Shown here piece by piece: positions 49,240-49,521 of a stretch of DNA of 49,521 nt. A program made the position numbers and the translations under genes. The first letter of the stretch is position 1. Every line of letters starts with the position of its first letter. Location of the stretch: assembly GCA_944326475.1 (NCBI GenBank), contig CALVEC010000017.1, positions 1 to 49,521 on the forward strand, read 5' to 3'. This DNA is from Candidatus Gastranaerophilales bacterium. Lineage in GTDB: Bacteria; Cyanobacteriota; Vampirovibrionia; Gastranaerophilales; Gastranaerophilaceae. Under the pieces are notes generated by a model. The model was not told the origin of the DNA. It made no database searches and worked only from the letters and a program-made list of their open reading frames with translations.

Positions 49240-49521
49240 TTACAGCAAATCATTCAGCAAATTCATGCATTTGATTTTTTGTTGAAGGTTTGCTCTGCCA
49301 TAAACATTTAGAGTGAATGATACATTTTTGTGTCCTAAAATTTCTGACAGGGATTTTATATCAAAATCCGATATCTCTATTGCTCTTATAGCAAATGTAT
49401 GGCGAAGTTCATGAAATTTTACCGGTGTTAGTTTATGTTTTTTTACAAATCTTGAGAAAAATTGTCTATAAACTCTCGGTTCTGTTGGGGTTGATTTTCC
49501 TGTTAAGAAATAATGATTCGG
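49240..49521 (-). CDS. Tyrosine recombinase / integrase, C-terminal part (cut by window edge)
   Basis: The frame runs from the window edge to TAA at 49240-49242, giving 93 residues. FHELRHTFAIRAIE holds the catalytic Arg and His; LSEILGHKNVSFTLNVYGRA holds the LGH motif and the nucleophilic Tyr. These are the C-terminal signatures of phage and ICE tyrosine integrases. The 5' end lies beyond base 49521. It is on the same strand as, and 17 bp before, the nuclease gene, so the defence pair is probably carried on an integrative element whose integrase is next to it. Composition is AT-rich like the pair. Confidence 0.88.
   Translation of the reverse strand, partial: PNHYFLTGKSTPTEPRVYRQFFSRFVKKHKLTPVKFHELRHTFAIRAIEISDFDIKSLSEILGHKNVSFTLNVYGRANLQQKIKCMNLLNDLL

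Noticed and set aside
1-49521. tRNA, rRNA or other standard RNA genes
   Set aside because: I saw no cloverleaf with a GTTCRANNC arm or rRNA core; a scan with tRNAscan or Infernal would be needed to be sure.

Overview
The window looks like chromosomal contig sequence from a low-GC, fermentative, host-associated bacterium. The mix of genes points to candidate class Melainabacteria/Vampirovibrionia (Gastranaerophilales): ADP-forming acetate-CoA ligase, NAD(P)-malic enzyme, MtnA, PlsY, an FkbM methyltransferase, TagD/TagF-like genes in an organism that also has an Omp85 fragment, and several lineage-specific proteins. That placement is an inference from protein flavour and would need a marker-gene tree. 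Intergenic spaces are unusually full of GC-richer palindromic repeat families in an AT-rich background.

Layout. 1-970: repeats. 972-1838: two small genes and acpS. 2447-12353: an accessory region with a prophage tail remnant (NlpC/P60-like protein, tail tip J-like protein), a MuF-like head-protein fragment joined to an AT-rich C-terminal domain that resembles a polymorphic toxin, and then a string of integral membrane proteins. One of these is broken by an in-frame stop and one is an internal duplication of its neighbour's family. 12443-13060: HAD hydrolase and XRE regulator, divergent around a repeated operator. 13719-17923: lineage-specific genes, beta-carbonic anhydrase, ruvC, a membrane protein and mtnA. 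18634-23266: FkbM methyltransferase, ADP-forming acetate-CoA ligase and an acyltransferase-3 protein. 24780-28232: der-plsY-malic enzyme operon. 28781-31591: ileS, with an altered HIGH motif. 32546-34570: a large HNH protein built from two tandem units, one catalytically degenerate. 34847-37179: PQ-loop protein, PilZ protein and Omp85 fragment meeting head to head at a probable breakpoint, and an esterase.

37534-44747 is a surface-glycan cluster: a methyltransferase/TagB-like fusion, a toroid/methyltransferase fusion, a glycosyltransferase, a stand-alone Rossmann protein, a glycerol-3-phosphate cytidylyltransferase (TagD) and a CDP-glycerol glycerophosphotransferase. TagD would supply CDP-glycerol and the two TagB/F-like domains would transfer glycerol phosphate.

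44911-49521 (window end) is a very AT-rich island on the minus strand. It holds the C-terminus of a tyrosine recombinase, then a PD-(D/E)XK nuclease and a Ski2-like helicase with overlapping reading frames. This architecture matches Hachiman-type (HamA/HamB) anti-phage defence or a relative of it.

The strongest candidates for something undescribed are: (1) the roughly 183-bp nested-inverted-repeat element present five times at nearly constant length; (2) the duplicated HNH protein, whose two CxxC pairs are about 217 residues apart in both units; (3) the MuF/toxin-like cassette with its duplicated membrane-protein family; and (4) the integrase-linked nuclease-helicase pair.
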